A stretch of 64,000 bases of DNA from Paenibacillus caseinilyticus (GCF_027533645.1 NZ_JAQAGY010000011.1:124001-188000); one strand, 5' to 3'. Counted from the first letter of the stretch, positions 19,301-26,511 are shown. Notes: a model not told the origin generated them from the sequence alone. Numbers and translations: made by a program.

Positions 19301-19945
19301 CTTATGCTGCCCCCCTGGCGATGCCAACCCCTGCGCGAGCCCCGTGCAAGGCAGATCCGTCTTGGACTCCATGTCATAGAGCTGCTGGTTCCAATACCGT
19401 TGGTGCCGCTCTTGATCCTGACGCTGCAGCCATTTGATGTACTCTTTATACGGTGTTTTTCTTGGGAGCTCCCCATGCCTCCCTTCACTTCGAAGGGTAT
19501 ACAGTTTGAAGAATTCCTGCAGCAGAATCCCGCTGCTCCACCCGTCATAGAGGATATGATGATAGCTGATCGTCATCTCGTGCAGATCCTGCTCCAGCTC
19601 GGCGAGCCGGATGCGGAAGGGAACCTCCTGGAGGTTCACCCGTTCCTCCGCCTGCGGGAGCTGCAGCCGAAGCGCTGCGTCCACTTCATGCCGTTTCAGA
19701 ATGATCTGAACCGGCTTCTCCAGCCTCTCCCATCGGAATACCGTTCGAAGAGCCGGGTTGGTCTCGGCGATCTGCTGCCATACCTCCCGGAACCGAGTGA
19801 AGTTCAGCTCGCCCTGCAGCAGGACGTTCAGCTCCTCGAAGTATGCGTCGCTGGACGGGTTGTGCAGATGGTGAAACAGCATGCCTTCCTGCAGCGGACT
19901 GAGGGACAATATATCTTCGATGTTGTTTTTATCGATTCTGGCCAC
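7364..19945 (-). CDS. NRPS, second gene: C-A(Gln)-T-C-A(Tyr-like)-T-E-C-A(Thr)-T-E
   Basis: Trimodular synthetase of 4193 residues. Landmarks in order: C with HHILYDG (131), A with TSGSTGQPKG (600), T LGGHS (1066), C HHIVSDG (1281), A TSGTTGQPKG (1765), T LGGDS (2147), E HHLVVDG (2336), C HHLLMDG (2810), A TSGSTGTPKG (3283), T LGGDS (3673), E HHLVVDG (3864). Specificity positions read DAQDLGVVDK (Gln), DGLLTAEVVK (nearest known to me is Tyr DGTITAEVAK) and DFWNIGMVHK (published Thr code). The two E domains should make residues 3 and 4 D-configured. The start is GTG 19945, with AAGGAG 7 bases upstream. The C-terminus (STPSDYG followed by an acidic Leu-rich tail) resembles a COM donor. The same STPSDYG motif also follows the internal E domain, hinting at an old gene fusion. 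Confidence 0.93.
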   Translation of the reverse strand: MARIDKNNIEDILSLSPLQEGMLFHHLHNPSSDAYFEELNVLLQGELNFTRFREVWQQIAETNPALRTVFRWERLEKPVQIILKRHEVDAALRLQLPQAEERVNLQEVPFRIRLAELEQDLHEMTISYHHILYDGWSSGILLQEFFKLYTLRSEGRHGELPRKTPYKEYIKWLQRQDQERHQRYWNQQLYDMESKTDLPCTGLAQGLASPGGQHKITLAAQLVEQIHSYTSEHKVSLASLLYSAWAICLQAYNHSDEAVFGTTVSGRDAALPGIADMVGLFINTVPLRVRRSDGDSLLELNLKVDRLLKERVGHDTASLTDIMQYGGISHLHPLFDSIMVIENYPLDLAAWGQLQGLKPVAYSAKERTNYGLTVSVLLHNGIDIEFHYDGHLFTEGSIRRIAEQVRSVIGQTVGTPSRKAAELDWLAPDEQRQLKELHGERHPYPKGQTIQGLFEEQANRTPERTAVVSGDRTLSYGELNARANRLAQTLRARGIRPDTVVGLMTERSPDMLVGLLAILKAGGAYLPIHPQDPAERRRFMLHDSGAVLLLTQRHLMEGCGPLGVDLLAIEDAAAPGAVSNNPEAVNGAGDLAYVIYTSGSTGQPKGVGIEHASVMNLLHGLQQEVYGHTAEPLQVALLASYVFDASVQQIGSALLFGHTLHVLPEACRMHPRAFMSYIRAHGIQVCDGTPSHLAFLCGEGALSGSGAAEALRSDSGASDSGASDSGEVNALPSGRAADDVQPRGSTDGNAQQSESAAEIAAGAERAASAAVSGLRHLLVGGEVLTRSTVRELWRAFTDPELTIWNVYGPTECCVDAVIHPIRRTEFLREDGGVPGGQTLPIGRPLPNVQCYILGTGGRPQPIGAPGELCIGGEGVARGYVNRPELTAGKFTLNPCVPGGRMYRTGDLARWLPDGVLEYLGRIDGQVKIRGYRIETGEIEAKLLAHSGIREAAVTAFDEGGGRQSLCAYIAPLPGQQAPPPAELRAYLARSLPEYMLPSRFVAVERLPLTPSGKLDRRALPRPQEWSGHEAYAAPRDKREAALARIWQELLGVERVGLHDHFFELGGHSLKAMSLAARIHKELHVEPALGDLFAHPTLEEMAAHLGRLDRSGYSAIAPVPEQPYYAVSSAQKRLYVLEQLEGLRTGYNMPGVFRLSGTWDKKRMERAFAGMIGRHEALRTSFGLEGGEPVQYVHPSAALELEALELEAPKASGEMVCGTELLTPHAGAVESLIISTDAGPQIRRLIARFIRPFDLSRAPLLRAGLLPLPGGEALLLVDLHHIVSDGVSMGLFVREWQQLYRGEALQPLPIQYKDYAAWQQERLQGEELKRQEAYWLERLGGELPVLNLPADDPRPAQQSFEGGRVRLELPRELTRQLKALCAAEGVTLSMMLLAAWQVLLARYSGQEDVIVGMPVAGRPHADLDSVLGMFVNLLAMRNRPEGEKTFLGFLREVKEGALEGYESQDYPFEQLVQHLGLPRDLSRNPVFDVMFVMQNAGQGGRLEPSADGSVDITPYDFENPVSKFDLTLQAAERMDLETIELELEYASKLFVPATAERMIRHYEQLLGQIVQSPQRRLAELEVLTAAEKHRLLEGFNDTAADYPREQTIHGLFEEQAARTPDRTAVVLEQEQLTYRELNTRANALARVLRERGVEADTLVGILAERSLEMIVGILAILKAGGAYVPIDPEYPQERIRFMLEDTGTRHLLVTAHTKKDMPPFEGEIIEIDAAAGPVSSTDLREEELLDLPSASQAHHLAYVIYTSGTTGQPKGVQVEHRGVVNALWWRKAQYALDRECVLQLFSYAFDGFVLSLFTPLVSGAAVVLLHEASSKDPAHIRQAIVTHGITYFLSVPSLYEAVLEGLTPQAMRTLRMVTLAGEQAAPGLLRKSKAKKAALELANEYGPTEYSVVTTFLRNVSEAEGSSIGKPIPNTRVFILSGHGRLQPIGVPGELCISGDGLARGYLNRPELTAERFIGHPLLPGERLYRSGDLARWLPDGSLEYLGRIDQQVKIRGYRIELGEIEAALLRHGSIGQAAVIVREDQPGRPALCAYYVSGSPEEQSAAELRAFMSGALPGYMIPAYFVRLDALPLTVNGKLDRKALPEPDLGLAAGADYVPPRTPVQEALVSVWREVLGVPGLGIRDNFFELGGDSIKAIQVASRLGSHGLTFEMKDLFRHPVIEALSKHVKESAPQTAEEQGPASGSVPLTPIQEWFFGQYADTLDHFNQAVMLHRPEGIDPGRLEAVFERLIAHHDALRLRYRVAGGQVEQAYSDGGEAPHFTLEVIDLEQEAAVEAEAAIRHHAERLQRSLRLEHGPLVRLGLFRTREGDHLLIVIHHLVVDGVSWRILLEDLAQGYAQLSRGEAIALPPKTASYQRWSRKLRDYAAGKALKKEAAYWDEAERRTGAPLPKDHRVEQRRLADQRSRSVTWPAELTEELLTRAHRAYRTEINDLLLASLAMAVQRWSGNSEVSLHLEGHGREDVLEGVDVSRTVGWFTSLYPVHLTAGADEPLSTTIKQVKETLRRVPRKGIGYGLLKGHLPNRSGEGNQRQPDLLFNYLGQVDPVEAGSGPPTFVPSAMPVGTTIDGQARVQYALDVAAVVTAGRLTMELRYNAHEYEEATIERLAAHMELSLLDVVGHCADREEAESTPSDYGMNSLRLKELAHVEELVGRTGIQAIYPLTPMQQGMLFHSVMEPDSAAYFQQNVVALHGLIDEAVLEQALERLIARYDILRTRFVFDRVKEPLQVVRKHAYVPLNLFDLRHLAEEEKADRLQRLIREDMDRVFRAGDDLLVRASFVRTEDNAGRLIWSFHHLLMDGWCTSILIREFLALYHSLSEGRELQLPHVVPYMIYMDWLEDQDREEARAYWEQYLQGYEQQVTLPRQPDAGGAGYRLQQTVLRLEEPAAGQLQQLAARHEVTLNTVLQTVWGIVLQKYNQAEDVVFGSVVSGRPAEIPGIETMVGLFIHTIPVRIRTHPETTFGQLLKEVQEQALESGRYDTYPLTEIQSLSPLKQDLIHHLVAFENYPLEKELLQAVPGKERSLSIAGVEVFEQTNYDFLVNIVPGEPLEIRFEYNAHVYDPGTMDRLAGHLEHILTQVLRSPSGLVQDLTLLTAEEAERQLHLFNPWRQVSYPADLTIHACFEEQAARTPQHTALVYGGEQLTYGELNAKANQLARMLRLQGVKPDSIVGILADRSLDMIVGLLAILKAGGAYAPVDPDYPAERIRFMLEDSGCSHLLVQGRGESAGRAAFSGNIISLNDTALFQGETSNPEPVNHPSDLAYVIYTSGSTGTPKGVMIEHRQVIRLLKNDRFAFRFSERDVWTMFHSFCFDFSVWEMYGALLYGGTLIVVPKEATLDPAAYRRLLNHHGVTVVNQTPTAFHQLIQADEKQDSPLQVRYVIFGGEALQPALLQPWKKRYPAARLINMYGITETTVHVTFQEIGEAEIASNSRSIGSPIPTLSACILDKRLQAVPIGVPGELCISGDGLARGYLNRPELTAERFIDHPLLPGERLYRSGDLARWLPDGSLEYLGRIDHQVKIRGYRIELGEIEAALLRHGSIGQAAVIVREDQPGQPALCAYYVSGSREELSSAELRSFLSGGLPGYMIPAYFVRLDGLPLTVNGKLDRKALPEPAVGLAAGADYAPPRTPVQEALVSVWREVLGVPGLGIRDNFFELGGDSIKAIQVASRLGSHGLTFEMKDLFRHPVIEALSEYVKESGPQTAEEQGPASGSVPLTPIQEWFFGQYADMPDHFNQAVMLHRPGGIDPGKLETVFERLVSHHDALRLRYRVAGGQVEQAYSDGGEAPHFTLEVIDLEQEAAVEEDAEASIWHQAERLQRSLRLEHGPLVRLGLFRTREGDHLLIVIHHLVVDGVSWRILLEDLAQGYAQLSRGEAIALPPKTASYQRWSRKLRDYAAGKALKKEAAYWDEAERRTGAPLPKDHRVEQRRLADQRSRSVTWPAELTEELLTRAHRAYHTEINDLLLASLAMAVQRWSGNSEVSLHLEGHGREDVLEGVDVSRTVGWFTSLYPVHLTAGADEPLSTTIKQVKETLRRVPRKGIGYGLLKGLLPNRSGEGNQRQPDLLFNYLGQVDPAQAGSGADGFVSSAMPVGNTVSEQAGVLYALDVAAVVAAGRLTIELRYNAHEYEEATMERLAAHLEQSLREVVQHCAGKEEAESTPSDYGIEIDLGELELLLEE
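7409..9540 (-). repeat. Direct repeat, distal copy (A C-terminal part-T-E)
   Basis: Covers the E domain, the carrier and the C-terminal part of the Thr A domain (from the GELCISGDGLARGYLNRPEL segment). It nearly matches 11993-14118 base for base over most of its length; the offset is 4584 in the E domain and 4578 in the carrier, reflecting a 6-base insertion (extra Glu-Asp codons near 8480). Confidence 0.85.
11993..14118 (-). repeat. Direct repeat, proximal copy (A C-terminal part-T-E)
   Basis: Partner of 7409-9540 inside the same gene. Similarity stops where the A domain specificity region begins (about 14120 and 9541), so the two modules share a common A-C-terminal/T/E cassette but carry different substrate-binding cores (Tyr-like versus Thr). 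Confidence 0.85.
17631..17855 (-). other. Low-complexity insert in first A domain of second NRPS gene
   Basis: About 75 residues rich in Ala, Ser, Gly, Asp and Glu separate TPSHLAFLC from GLRHLLVGGE, that is, between specificity positions 278 and 299. In the Asn A domain of the first gene the same gap is only about 10 residues. The conserved A-domain motifs on both sides are intact and in frame. Confidence 0.85.
17768..17812 (-). repeat. 15-bp tandem repeat inside Gln A domain
   Basis: Three head-to-tail copies of a 15-base unit (plus-strand CCCGCTGTCGCTTGC, the last with changes at its end). They encode repeated Ser-Asp-Ser-Gly-Ala in the minus-strand NRPS reading frame and sit within the low-complexity insert at about 17631-17855. 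Confidence 0.9.
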
Positions 19946-19981
19946 GGTACATCTCCTTCTTCGTTGATGCCTGAGCGATGG

Positions 19982-22900
19982 TTATAACAGCAGGCTGTCC
20001 AGATCCTCCTGGCTCAGCTGGATCGTCTCAAAATCGGAAGGGGTATACCCCTTCCCGTCCTGGTCGCCGCAGTGCCGGATGATCTCCTGCAGCCTGTCCA
20101 TGTACATGCCGAGGAGCCTGTTCATTGTCTCTTCCCGATAAGCAAGACGGTTGTAATGCAGCTGCACTCTTAGCGTGCCGCCCACATAGAGGCACTGAAC
20201 GTCCAGCTCAGCCGTCGCCGGGTTGGAGGGATCCGTATCCGAACCCGTTCCATGATCGGACAAGGAGAACCAGTCATTCTCGATCTCCTGCTGAAACTGT
20301 CCGAGATAATTGAAGCGGACCTCTGCCCTGCGGGGGGAAGCGAGCCTTGCCTCCGGGTGCATGTACTTCAGCACGCCGAAGCTTATGCCTTCGTCCGGAA
20401 GCCGTCTCACTTTTTCTTTGACCCCCTTGATCACCTCCGGAAGCGTAGAGGCAGCCGCCTCCAGCTTCAGCGGGAACATGGAGGTAAACCAGCCGACGGT
20501 GCGCGACACGTCTAGTGCGGCCGCATTCCGGCCGTGTCCTTCCAGCTCGACAACGAAGGACGTTCTCCCCGTCCACTGCCGCATGGCTAATGCCCAAGCG
20601 GCCAACAACAGATCCTGCACATTCGTGCTGTACGCTTCATGAATGGAGGAACGCAGCCGCTCCGACCACTCCGTCTCCAGCTCGCGCTGGACGCTTACGA
20701 TGTGCTCCATTCCCCAGTAGTCAGGCTCGGCATCCCAAGGGATCGTACGCTCTGCCGCTTCCTCACCGATCCAATACGGCAGGCTCGATGCCATGGAAGG
20801 CGCCCTCTCGGTCAGCTCATTGTGCCACTGTGTGAGTGAAGCGGTTTTTGGGGGCAGCGCAGGCTCCCCTCCCAAGGCCAAGCTCCGATAGATCCGCAGC
20901 AGATCCTCCAGAACAATCCTCCAGGACACCCCGTCGATGACCAGATGATGGGCTGTGAGGAGCAGCAGTTGTTCACCGGGGCCGAACTGGACAAGAGCCG
21001 CTTTGATCAGTAAATCGGTGTCGATCCGGAAGCCCGATTTGACTTCTGTGCCGATCTCCTGCAGCCGATCCGGCTTCTGTTCTTCCGTCAGGGCGGATAA
21101 GTCGTAGCGGAGCAGGCGGAACGGCGCGGCTGCGTGCTTCTCGTTGAAGAATAGAACGTGCGTTACCGGATTGTAATTCATTCGAAGCCCATCATGATGC
21201 TCGACCAGCCTGCCAAGCGCCTGCTCCAGCAGCCGGTCCTCCATAGGCTGTTTCAGCCGCAGAAGGACGGACTGCTGGTAGTAGTGCGGGTTGGGGAACG
21301 CTTGGCCGAAGAACCATTGTTCAATGGGAGTCAGCCCCTTCTCTCCGGCTAAGAGCCCCTGCTCGCAGACCTGCTGCTCCCCTGCGGGACGAACGAGGGC
21401 ACTGATTTGGCGGATCGTCTGATAGATCAGAATGTGCCGGATCTCTACGATATACCCGTACTCCGAGAGCTTGGAGCTGACTTGGATCGCTTTGATGGAA
21501 TCGCCGCCGACGGCATAGAAGGCATCCTCCACGCCGAGCCGACTGAGGCCCAGCACTTCTTTCCATACGGTCACGAGCAGCTCTTCGGTTTCCGTATCCG
21601 GAGGGATCAAGGCATCCGCTGGCAAGTGGGTTCCTGCAGCCGGAGCGGGAAGCGCGCTTCGGTCCAGCTTGCCGTTAGGCGTAAGCGGGAACGGGGTTAC
21701 CCGTACGAAATACGACGGCAGCATATACTCCGGCAGTGCGCTTGACAGAAAGGAACGCAGCTCGCGGGTGTCCAGCTCTTCCGCAGCGTCGTAATAAGCA
21801 CAGAGTGAGGCGGTTCCGTAGCGGTCGGCCGCTGCGAGCACATGGCACTCCCGGATCCCCGGGTATGCGGCCAAGCGGGACTCGATCTCCCCAAGCTCGA
21901 TCCGGTATCCCCGAATCTTCACTTGATGATCCTTCCGGCCGACGAATACGATATTGCCGTCCGGAAGCATGCGGGCCATGTCGCCTGTCCGGTACATCCG
22001 TCCGCCCGGGACGAAGGGGTTGTCGATGAATTTCTCGTTCGTCACTTCCGGCCGGTTCAGATACCCCCGGGCAACCCCGTCTCCGGAGATATACAGCTCG
22101 CCGGCCGCATGGCAGGGCACGGGCTGCAGGAAGGAATCCAGAATGTAGAGCTGCACATTGGCAGCCGGCCGGCCGATCGGGACATAAGCATCGGTGTCCT
22201 TCTCCGGCGAATACCGGTAGATCATACAGCCCACCACGGTTTCCGTAGGCCCGTATTCGTTGTAGATGTCCACCTCGTGACCAAAGAGGCGGGACACTTC
22301 CGCGCACAACCGGGTATCCAGCTGTTCGCCGCCGACAATGAGACGCTTGATGCCTGAATCCCGCAACTCCATCGCTGCTAGCAGCTTCAGATGGGACGGC
22401 GTCAGCTTCACCACTTCCACTTCGTTCTGCCGGAGGACGTCATGAATCACGAGATCCTGCTGCGCTCCCGGATAGATCACCACGGAATTCCCTGTGACCA
22501 GAGGCGTGAAGATGGAGGTGACCGTTAGGTCGAAGGCAATGGAGGAATACAGCGGGAACGAGACCTTCTCCCCTTGAACGTATACTTCGCTCGCCCACCA
22601 AATGTAATTGACGAGTCCGCGATGCTCGATCATCGTTCCTTTGGGCTTGCCCGTGGAGCCTGACGTATAGATAACGTAAGCCAAATCCCGCGGGTTGTTC
22701 CCAGGCTCTGCCGGACTCCACGGCTCCGCCGCCTCCTGTCCGCTTGCCAATAAGGCTTCCACATCCGTGATCTCCCCGTTGAACTTGACCGTGCCCCGCA
22801 GCCGGGGAGAAACCACGAGCAGCTCCGCTCCGCTGTCCTCGAGCATATATTGAATCCGCTCCGGCGGGTATTCCGGATCCAGCGGCAGATAGGCGGCTCC

Positions 22901-25900
22901 GGAGCGCAGGATTCCGAGGATCGCCACCATCAGGTCGATGCTCCGGTCCATTAGAATGGCGATCACCCGGCCCGGCCGGGCCCCTTTACGGATGAGCGCA
23001 CGCCCCGCAGCCTGCACCCTGTTATGAAGCTCTTCGTAGGTCATCAGCTGCTCCTGGCAGCGAAGGGCCACGGCCTGCGGCGATCTCGACACCTGTTCCT
23101 CGAACAGCTGCACGACCGTCTTGTCTGCAGGATAAGCTCGGGTGGTAGCGTTGCGTTGATGTATGATCTCGTCATATTCTTCGGGGGACAGCATCCGAAA
23201 CTGGGAGATCTCCCTGTCCGGCCGGTCGGCAATCTCCCGCAGAAGGTTCACATAGTGGCGCGCCAGGACCTCCATGGTCTCCCTGCGGAACCGGCTGGTC
23301 TTGTATTCCAGCTGCAATTCCAGGCCCGCATCCGTATCATAGACGAACAGCGACAGATCGAACTTCGAGGTACCATTATGATAATCGCAGACACGGAGCT
23401 CTAGACCGGCGGCGTGAGGCTCGAACGGCTTCATGTTCTGCATAACAAACGCGGTGTTAAACGGGGCCAGGCCCGGTTCCACGGGAACACTCTGATGCTC
23501 GTGCGCTTCCAGGAAGCGGGAGTGGACTTCCTGCAGCCACTCGGTATAAGTCCGGCCGCCGGCGGGATGGCTCCGCAGCGGCACCGTATTCACGAACATG
23601 CCGACCAAGGGCTCCAGCTCCGCCCGCGTTCGGCCCGCCAAGGATGTGCCGATCACCACATCGTCCTGCTGTGCGTATTTGGACAGCAGGATATAGAAGG
23701 CGCTCAAGCAGACCGTGTACAGGCTCGTGCTCTGCCGAACCGACAAGCTTCTTAGCCGTGCGGCGAGCTCGGGATGAACGGGATGCGCTACCGTATCGCC
23801 GCGGAAATCGTCCTCCGCCCTTAGGGTGCCGTCTGCCGGCAGGTCCAGGAGAGGCTGGCAGCCCGCCAGACGCTGGGCCCAGTATGCCTTCTTCCCTTCC
23901 TGATCCCCGCCTTGCGCTTCCTGCCATTCCGCCACATCCTTGAACTGCAGCGCCAGGGGGGCAAGCTCGCGTCCCTCATAGAGCTGAACCCATTCCTCCA
24001 TGAGCCGGATCACCGAGATGCCGTCAGCCGCCAGATGATGAACCTCCACTACCAGCAGGCTCTCATCCGCCGAGAGACTGGCGATTCCTGCCCGCAGCAG
24101 CGGCGGCCGGGTCAAGTCGAAGACGGCGGAGAAGCCCCGGATGATCTCTTCGTCCGTTCCCTCCCCCTTGAGCGCTGCGATTTCGAAAGGTACATCGTCG
24201 CGAACGGCCTGAACCGGCTGTCCGTCCCTCAGCTCGAATCCCGTACGGAGCGTCTCGTGGCGCCGGATCAGCTTCGCAAAAGCCGCTTCGGCGGCTGCAT
24301 TATCGATCCTGCCTTTGATTCTGGCCGCCTTGACGATATTGTACGTCTGATCCTGGTAGATCTCATGATGCGCATAGATACTCTTCTGACCGGGCAGCAA
24401 AGGATACCAAGGCCGCTTCCCCGCCCTGGGAATGGATGACTCCCGATCTTCGCCTAACGCCGTGATGCAGCGGGCCAGGGCGGACAACGTAGGATATTCG
24501 TACACATGCTTCAGCTCGAGCGGCGCATGCAGCCGGCTCCGGACTTCCGACACGAGCAGAGCCGCTTTTAACGAATTGCCGCCATGCTCGAAGAAGTGCT
24601 CCTCCCCGCCCCGCGCCTCCTTCCCCAGTGCCCGGTTCCACAAGGGAAGCAGCGCCGTTTCCGTTTCACTGGAGGGCTGCAGGGAATCTTGCTGACGGCT
24701 CTCCTGTAAGCTATTCAGCCGCGTGATCACCTCGTTGAATTCGCCGTCCGCATAACGGTCCCGAAGAGCATACCGCTGGAGTTTTCCGCTGGTCGTTTTG
24801 GGGATCGAACGGACGGGAATCACCTCCTTCACCTCGACGCCAAGCCTCCGGTTGATCACTGCCCTCAAGGCTTCGCTGAGCGGAGTCAGCGCCTCCGGCT
24901 CTTTCCTCCAGACCAGGAAGATCAGCAGCTCCTCCATCATCGTCTCTTCGCTCCGCACACCGCAGGCAGCCACCTTCCCCGCTTCGATGCCGGGCACCTC
25001 CGCGGCGATGCGTTCGATATCATGGGGATAGAGATTGATCCCGTTGATGAACAGAATATCCTTGGCTCTTCCCGTCACGATCAACCGGCCGCCGCGCAGG
25101 AACCCCAGATCGCCCGTAGTCAGCCAGCCTTCCGGATCGATCGCCTGCCGGGTCGCCTGCTCGTCGTTGTAATAGGCGGAGGTGACGTTCGCTCCCCGGA
25201 TTTGAATATGGCCCACATGCTGTTCCTCGACCTCCAGACCCTGATCGTCGCACAGACGAAGCGAGCCGGGTTCGATCGGATAGCCCACATCCACCAGGGC
25301 CACACCGTCCGGGTCCGCGGGATCCGCCAGCTCTTGAATGCTCTGGCCTACGGCCATCCTTCTCCGGTGGATGGTCATCGTCACGAGCTCCTCGTGAACG
25401 GGCGGGAAGGTCACCGCAAGGCAGGCCTCGGCCAGTCCGTACACGGGATACATGCTGCTTCGGGATAGACCGTACGGCTGCATCGTGCTCAGGAAACGGC
25501 GGATCAGTTCGGGTGCGATCGGCTCAGCGCCGTTGAAGATCAACCTCACGCGAGAGAGATCCCATTGCTCCGGGCTTCGCCTGCCCAGATGCTGAAGCAG
25601 ATAGTGATAGCCGAAATTCGGGGAAGAAAGAATCGTTGCTCCGTGTTCAGCGGCTTTGTCGAGCCATAGATGAGGCCGGGTGATGAACAGCGAGGTCGGC
25701 AGCAAGAACTGGTGAAGATCGGCGGCGAGCGGAACCAGATGGTTGCCAATCAGTCCCATATCATGTGTCAGCGGCATCCAGCTCAGCACCGAGTCCCGCT
25801 CGTCGATCTCGGAGCTGCGGATGATCGAACGGATGTTGCTGAGAAGGTTCCCGTGGGTTAATACCACACCCTTCGGTTCACCGGTGGAGCCCGATGAGAA

Positions 25901-26383
25901 CTGAATGAATGCGCTTTCTTCTGCTTGCGTCTGATAGACCGTACCATGCCCCTCTTCCACCGCCGATGCGGTATCCAGGAACAGACAGCGGTCCTTCATG
26001 GAAGGAACAATATGGGGCTGCATGTTCTCCCACCTTGCAGTGTTGGTAACCAGCCAAGGATGGCGCAGCTTGGCCCACACGTTGACAAGCTTGAGCTTGT
26101 GCTCCTCGTACTCCCCCACCGTGACGGGGACGGGGACGATCCCGCCAAGCAGGCAGGCCCAGAAGGCCCTGATGAAGTCCGCTTGGCCTTCGAGTTGGAA
26201 TACAGCCTCTTCTCCCGGTCTCATGCCTGTATCCTGCATTCGCTTGAGCAGCCTCAGGGAGCTGTCGTATAGGGCGGCGTAGGAGATGAAGATTTCCTTG
26301 TCCCTGCCCTGAATAAACCGGATTCCCTTCTCGCTGTGCTTCCGTTGCAGCAGCAGTCCGCTTAAAGTATCCATGGTGCGCAT
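19982..26383 (-). CDS. NRPS, first gene: fatty-acyl-AMP ligase-ACP-C-A(Asn)-T-E
   Basis: Starter protein of the cluster, up to 2133 residues. Residues 1 to about 560 form an acyl-adenylating domain with SSGSTGEPKG (about 160) and SWMPLTHDMGLIG, the pattern of fatty-acyl-AMP ligases. A carrier follows with GGNS (Ser about 603), then C with HHLAADG (784), A with TSGSTGKPKG (1244), carrier GGDS (1628) and an E domain with HHLVIDG (1813), EGHGRN and VGWFTSM. Specificity positions read DLTKIGEVGK, one change from the published Asn code DLTKLGEVGK. The inferred role is to activate a fatty acid, load it on the ACP and attach it to Asn, which is then epimerised. No ketosynthase or aminotransferase is present, unlike iturin starters. 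The tail TPSDF...EDLDSLLL resembles a COM donor. Start is ambiguous: ATG 26383 or ATG 26374, the latter 9 bases after GGAGAG. Confidence 0.93.
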   Translation of the reverse strand: MRTMDTLSGLLLQRKHSEKGIRFIQGRDKEIFISYAALYDSSLRLLKRMQDTGMRPGEEAVFQLEGQADFIRAFWACLLGGIVPVPVTVGEYEEHKLKLVNVWAKLRHPWLVTNTARWENMQPHIVPSMKDRCLFLDTASAVEEGHGTVYQTQAEESAFIQFSSGSTGEPKGVVLTHGNLLSNIRSIIRSSEIDERDSVLSWMPLTHDMGLIGNHLVPLAADLHQFLLPTSLFITRPHLWLDKAAEHGATILSSPNFGYHYLLQHLGRRSPEQWDLSRVRLIFNGAEPIAPELIRRFLSTMQPYGLSRSSMYPVYGLAEACLAVTFPPVHEELVTMTIHRRRMAVGQSIQELADPADPDGVALVDVGYPIEPGSLRLCDDQGLEVEEQHVGHIQIRGANVTSAYYNDEQATRQAIDPEGWLTTGDLGFLRGGRLIVTGRAKDILFINGINLYPHDIERIAAEVPGIEAGKVAACGVRSEETMMEELLIFLVWRKEPEALTPLSEALRAVINRRLGVEVKEVIPVRSIPKTTSGKLQRYALRDRYADGEFNEVITRLNSLQESRQQDSLQPSSETETALLPLWNRALGKEARGGEEHFFEHGGNSLKAALLVSEVRSRLHAPLELKHVYEYPTLSALARCITALGEDRESSIPRAGKRPWYPLLPGQKSIYAHHEIYQDQTYNIVKAARIKGRIDNAAAEAAFAKLIRRHETLRTGFELRDGQPVQAVRDDVPFEIAALKGEGTDEEIIRGFSAVFDLTRPPLLRAGIASLSADESLLVVEVHHLAADGISVIRLMEEWVQLYEGRELAPLALQFKDVAEWQEAQGGDQEGKKAYWAQRLAGCQPLLDLPADGTLRAEDDFRGDTVAHPVHPELAARLRSLSVRQSTSLYTVCLSAFYILLSKYAQQDDVVIGTSLAGRTRAELEPLVGMFVNTVPLRSHPAGGRTYTEWLQEVHSRFLEAHEHQSVPVEPGLAPFNTAFVMQNMKPFEPHAAGLELRVCDYHNGTSKFDLSLFVYDTDAGLELQLEYKTSRFRRETMEVLARHYVNLLREIADRPDREISQFRMLSPEEYDEIIHQRNATTRAYPADKTVVQLFEEQVSRSPQAVALRCQEQLMTYEELHNRVQAAGRALIRKGARPGRVIAILMDRSIDLMVAILGILRSGAAYLPLDPEYPPERIQYMLEDSGAELLVVSPRLRGTVKFNGEITDVEALLASGQEAAEPWSPAEPGNNPRDLAYVIYTSGSTGKPKGTMIEHRGLVNYIWWASEVYVQGEKVSFPLYSSIAFDLTVTSIFTPLVTGNSVVIYPGAQQDLVIHDVLRQNEVEVVKLTPSHLKLLAAMELRDSGIKRLIVGGEQLDTRLCAEVSRLFGHEVDIYNEYGPTETVVGCMIYRYSPEKDTDAYVPIGRPAANVQLYILDSFLQPVPCHAAGELYISGDGVARGYLNRPEVTNEKFIDNPFVPGGRMYRTGDMARMLPDGNIVFVGRKDHQVKIRGYRIELGEIESRLAAYPGIRECHVLAAADRYGTASLCAYYDAAEELDTRELRSFLSSALPEYMLPSYFVRVTPFPLTPNGKLDRSALPAPAAGTHLPADALIPPDTETEELLVTVWKEVLGLSRLGVEDAFYAVGGDSIKAIQVSSKLSEYGYIVEIRHILIYQTIRQISALVRPAGEQQVCEQGLLAGEKGLTPIEQWFFGQAFPNPHYYQQSVLLRLKQPMEDRLLEQALGRLVEHHDGLRMNYNPVTHVLFFNEKHAAAPFRLLRYDLSALTEEQKPDRLQEIGTEVKSGFRIDTDLLIKAALVQFGPGEQLLLLTAHHLVIDGVSWRIVLEDLLRIYRSLALGGEPALPPKTASLTQWHNELTERAPSMASSLPYWIGEEAAERTIPWDAEPDYWGMEHIVSVQRELETEWSERLRSSIHEAYSTNVQDLLLAAWALAMRQWTGRTSFVVELEGHGRNAAALDVSRTVGWFTSMFPLKLEAAASTLPEVIKGVKEKVRRLPDEGISFGVLKYMHPEARLASPRRAEVRFNYLGQFQQEIENDWFSLSDHGTGSDTDPSNPATAELDVQCLYVGGTLRVQLHYNRLAYREETMNRLLGMYMDRLQEIIRHCGDQDGKGYTPSDFETIQLSQEDLDSLLL

Positions 26384-26511
26384 CTCTCCATCCGTGACAC
26401 GTGTTAAGGTATTTGAAAGTTGAATACAATCCGTAAAAATCCATAGAACTTCACTTCATTATCTGTGGATTGTCAAAAACAGGATAGATACGATGTTGAT
26501 GAAATGCGTGC

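Noticed and set aside
20125..20313. Short plus-strand frames opposite the first NRPS gene
   Set aside because: Shadows of the E domain; no independent support.
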